Below, piece after piece: positions 62,264 to 64,000 of a DNA stretch of 64,000 bases. The notes under the pieces are model-generated. The model ran no database searches. It was not told the DNA's origin and was given only the letters and a program-made list of their open reading frames with translations. How positions within the stretch are numbered: position 1 is the stretch's first letter; every line of letters starts with the position of its first letter. The DNA comes from Rubrolithibacter danxiaensis (GTDB taxonomy: Bacteria > Bacteroidota > Bacteroidia > Sphingobacteriales > Sphingobacteriaceae), in contig NZ_JBKOPS010000001.1 in the NCBI RefSeq assembly GCF_047272945.1, positions 248,001-312,000 of the forward strand. Reading direction: 5' to 3'. A program made the translations under genes and the position numbers.

Positions 62264-64000
62264 ATGAGGTTTATTTGGCTATTAATATGCCCGGTATTAC
62301 TACTTTGTTGCTCGGTTGTACTTGGCCAGACAAAAATTACCCATAAATTTAATAATGCAGATTTTGAAAGCGTTATTAATATTATAACAAAGAACAGCTC
62401 ATATCGCTTTCTTTATGATCCTAACGACCTCCCTTCAAAAAGAGTTACTGATACCCTTGTTGATAAAGATGTACTAAGTTGGCTTGGCGAGTTCTTTCAC
62501 AACACCAATCATAAATACACTTTGCTTGAAGACAATCTTATTGTAATCAGCAGAAAAAAAAATCATTCGCAGACAAATCTTATTACCGGAACCGTAAATG
62601 ATATTAAAGGAAATCCCGTTTCATCAGCGAATATAAAAGCGAAACACAGTAACAATAACGCTGCCTCAAATCCGAATGGGACTTTCAGTATCGCTATTGA
62701 GCCGCAAAATGACACTTTACATTTTTCTCATATAGGATTTAAGGATAAAGAAGTACCTGTAAGCAAAACAGGTAAAATTAATGTAGTGCTTGAACCGAAA
62801 ACTGTAGTTCTGGACGAGGCTATTATTACAGCTTTAAATATTACTAAAGAAGAAAGAAAAGTAGGCTATTCTGTATCTACAATACGAGGCGAAGAAATTA
62901 GTAAAGGAAAGGAGTCGAACTTTATACTGGGATTGCAGGGCCGGGTAGCAGGATTAAACATAAGCGGCACAAACGGTGGCCCTTCATCCTCTGCAGGAAT
63001 ACTATTGCGAGGTGCGGCAAGTATGAACGCAGGCTCCCCCTTATTTATATTAAATGGAATTCCTATTGACAATGTTAGCAGAAGCGGAGTTACGGAATAT
63101 GGAGGGATAGATTACGGAGACGGTATCAGTAATATAAACGCTGACGAAATAGAAACCATTACGATTTTAAAAGGAGCCGCCGCCTCGGCAATGTATGGTG
63201 CCCGGGCAGCTAATGGGGTTATAAACATTAAAACTAAAACCGGACAAAAAAACTCTTCATTTATAGAGTTCAATTCCAACATAACCTTTGATCAGGCAGT
63301 TAACAACACTCATTTTCAATACATTTACGGACAAGGAATGCAAAACAAAAGACCCCAGTCGCGTGAAAGTGCGATTGCCTCGTCTTTGCTAAGCTGGGGC
63401 GAACAACTTGACGGAAAGCCTACTATTCAACTTGATGGAAAACTTTATCCCTATGCAGCTGTAAAAGATAATCCTGAACGTTTTTACAGAGTTGCCACAG
63501 GCACTTCACACACTATTTTTGCGGGCGGATCAAACGAACGAGCAGGCTTCTGGTTGTCGGCATCTATAGCTGACCGGCAGGCAATCATTAAAAATAGTGC
63601 TTTAAGCCAAAAGAATTTTGCCATAAACTCCTATTACCAAATAACACAAAGATTAAGAGCTGAAATAAATGGCACCTACATTAATAAGTTTGAAAAAAAC
63701 AGATCATACTTAAGCGACGCCCCTCTCAATCCTAACTATGCCATAACTTCGCTTGCAACAAGCTTAAACCAAAAAGCCCTGGCTCCCGGGTATGATCCTA
63801 TAACTGGAAATGAAATCACGTGGAGTGACGATGAATATAAAACAAACCCCTATTTTTTAATTAATAAACAATCCGATAAAAACAGCAGGAACAGGTTTAT
63901 ATCATCAGCAACTATAAAATACGATTTCAATAAAAACAGTTATTTACAGGGGAGATTAGGTGAAGATATCAGCATTGACGACCAGTTGTCGGTAATACCA
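62264..64000 (+). CDS. STN-containing SusC/RagA-type TonB-dependent receptor (3' end outside window)
   Basis: 579 codons are visible and the frame is open to the last base. ATG 62264 gives a signal peptide ('FIWLLICPVLLLCCSVVLGQ'). An STN domain follows (about 24-92, 'ITHKFNNADFESVINIITKNSSYRFLYDP'), then CarboxypepD_reg (about 105-180), plug (about 188-330, 'SNFILGLQGRVAGLNISGTNGGPSSSAGILLRGAASM', 'ITILKGAAASAMYGARAANGVINIKT') and the start of the barrel. The STN domain makes it a signal transducer to the adjacent FecR. Full length should be about 1100 residues, and a SusD gene is expected just beyond the window. Confidence 0.92.
   Translation, partial: MRFIWLLICPVLLLCCSVVLGQTKITHKFNNADFESVINIITKNSSYRFLYDPNDLPSKRVTDTLVDKDVLSWLGEFFHNTNHKYTLLEDNLIVISRKKNHSQTNLITGTVNDIKGNPVSSANIKAKHSNNNAASNPNGTFSIAIEPQNDTLHFSHIGFKDKEVPVSKTGKINVVLEPKTVVLDEAIITALNITKEERKVGYSVSTIRGEEISKGKESNFILGLQGRVAGLNISGTNGGPSSSAGILLRGAASMNAGSPLFILNGIPIDNVSRSGVTEYGGIDYGDGISNINADEIETITILKGAAASAMYGARAANGVINIKTKTGQKNSSFIEFNSNITFDQAVNNTHFQYIYGQGMQNKRPQSRESAIASSLLSWGEQLDGKPTIQLDGKLYPYAAVKDNPERFYRVATGTSHTIFAGGSNERAGFWLSASIADRQAIIKNSALSQKNFAINSYYQITQRLRAEINGTYINKFEKNRSYLSDAPLNPNYAITSLATSLNQKALAPGYDPITGNEITWSDDEYKTNPYFLINKQSDKNSRNRFISSATIKYDFNKNSYLQGRLGEDISIDDQLSVIP

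Noticed and set aside
1..64000. rRNA, tRNA, CRISPR, prophage or plasmid origin in the window
   Set aside because: Reading all gene-free stretches gave no cloverleaf, array, phage gene or origin-like cluster.

Overview
The window looks like the chromosome of a Bacteroidota bacterium of the Sphingobacteriaceae type (Pedobacter or Mucilaginibacter-like). This rests on several things seen together: SusC/SusD outer-membrane uptake pairs, an ECF sigma/FecR/TonB-receptor trio, a PorP/SprF type IX secretion protein, many secreted glycoside hydrolases with Bacteroidota-style signal peptides, AT-rich intergenic DNA, little Shine-Dalgarno signal, and a few TAnnTTTG-type -7 boxes. The genus is inference; no rRNA or tRNA gene was seen.

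Layout. 1-3.35 kb: a tight plus-strand housekeeping run (PASTA protein cut by the window edge, rhodanese, MltG, YbgC-like thioesterase, YihY/BrkB membrane protein). 3.4-9.0 kb: a TetR regulator with an outer-membrane beta-barrel protein, divergent from a GH20 hexosaminidase, with a perfect 9-bp inverted repeat between them. 9.1-16.8 kb: three consecutive TetR genes leading into a TolC/HlyD/RND efflux operon that ends at a clear terminator. 16.8-22.4 kb: GH92 mannosidase, an AHSA1-type protein, a frameshifted ABC-F gene and an OBAP-family lipoprotein.

22.5-37.3 kb is a mostly minus-strand block of carbohydrate enzymes: two GH29 fucosidases, GH27, GH30, GH78, GH97 and an acetyl-esterase-like hydrolase. 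A plus-strand PorP/SprF gene and a convergent 2-hydroxyacid dehydrogenase/glycerate kinase pair sit inside it. 37.6-47.5 kb is an L-rhamnose locus: a GntR-type regulator with a sugar-sensor domain, then rhaT, a fused rhaD-rhaE, rhaI, rhaB and lutABC (lldEFG) in one overlapping operon. Together GH78 could release rhamnose, RhaT import it, RhaI/RhaB/RhaD split it to DHAP and L-lactaldehyde, RhaE oxidise that to L-lactate, and LutABC take it to pyruvate. A direct-repeat motif, (T/A)CCTGnACTnTCCTG, occurs at four intergenic places across 27.6-38.7 kb (before the hydroxyacid dehydrogenase, GH30, the GntR gene and rhaT). I propose it as the operator of a local sugar regulon.

47.9-49.9 kb: a short-chain dehydrogenase and a zinc alcohol dehydrogenase converge on a long shared terminator hairpin. 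50.2-59.8 kb: a minus-strand set of SusC, SusD, a very large VCBS/FG-GAP protein with an ASPIC/UnbV domain, and a vanadium-haloperoxidase/PAP2-type enzyme with a full active site. This is the most unusual gene set in the window. 59.8-60.5 kb: a gene-poor, AT-rich divergent region with a 54-bp direct repeat and a hairpin. 60.5-64.0 kb: ECF sigma factor, FecR anti-sigma factor and an STN-containing SusC-type receptor that runs off the window end.
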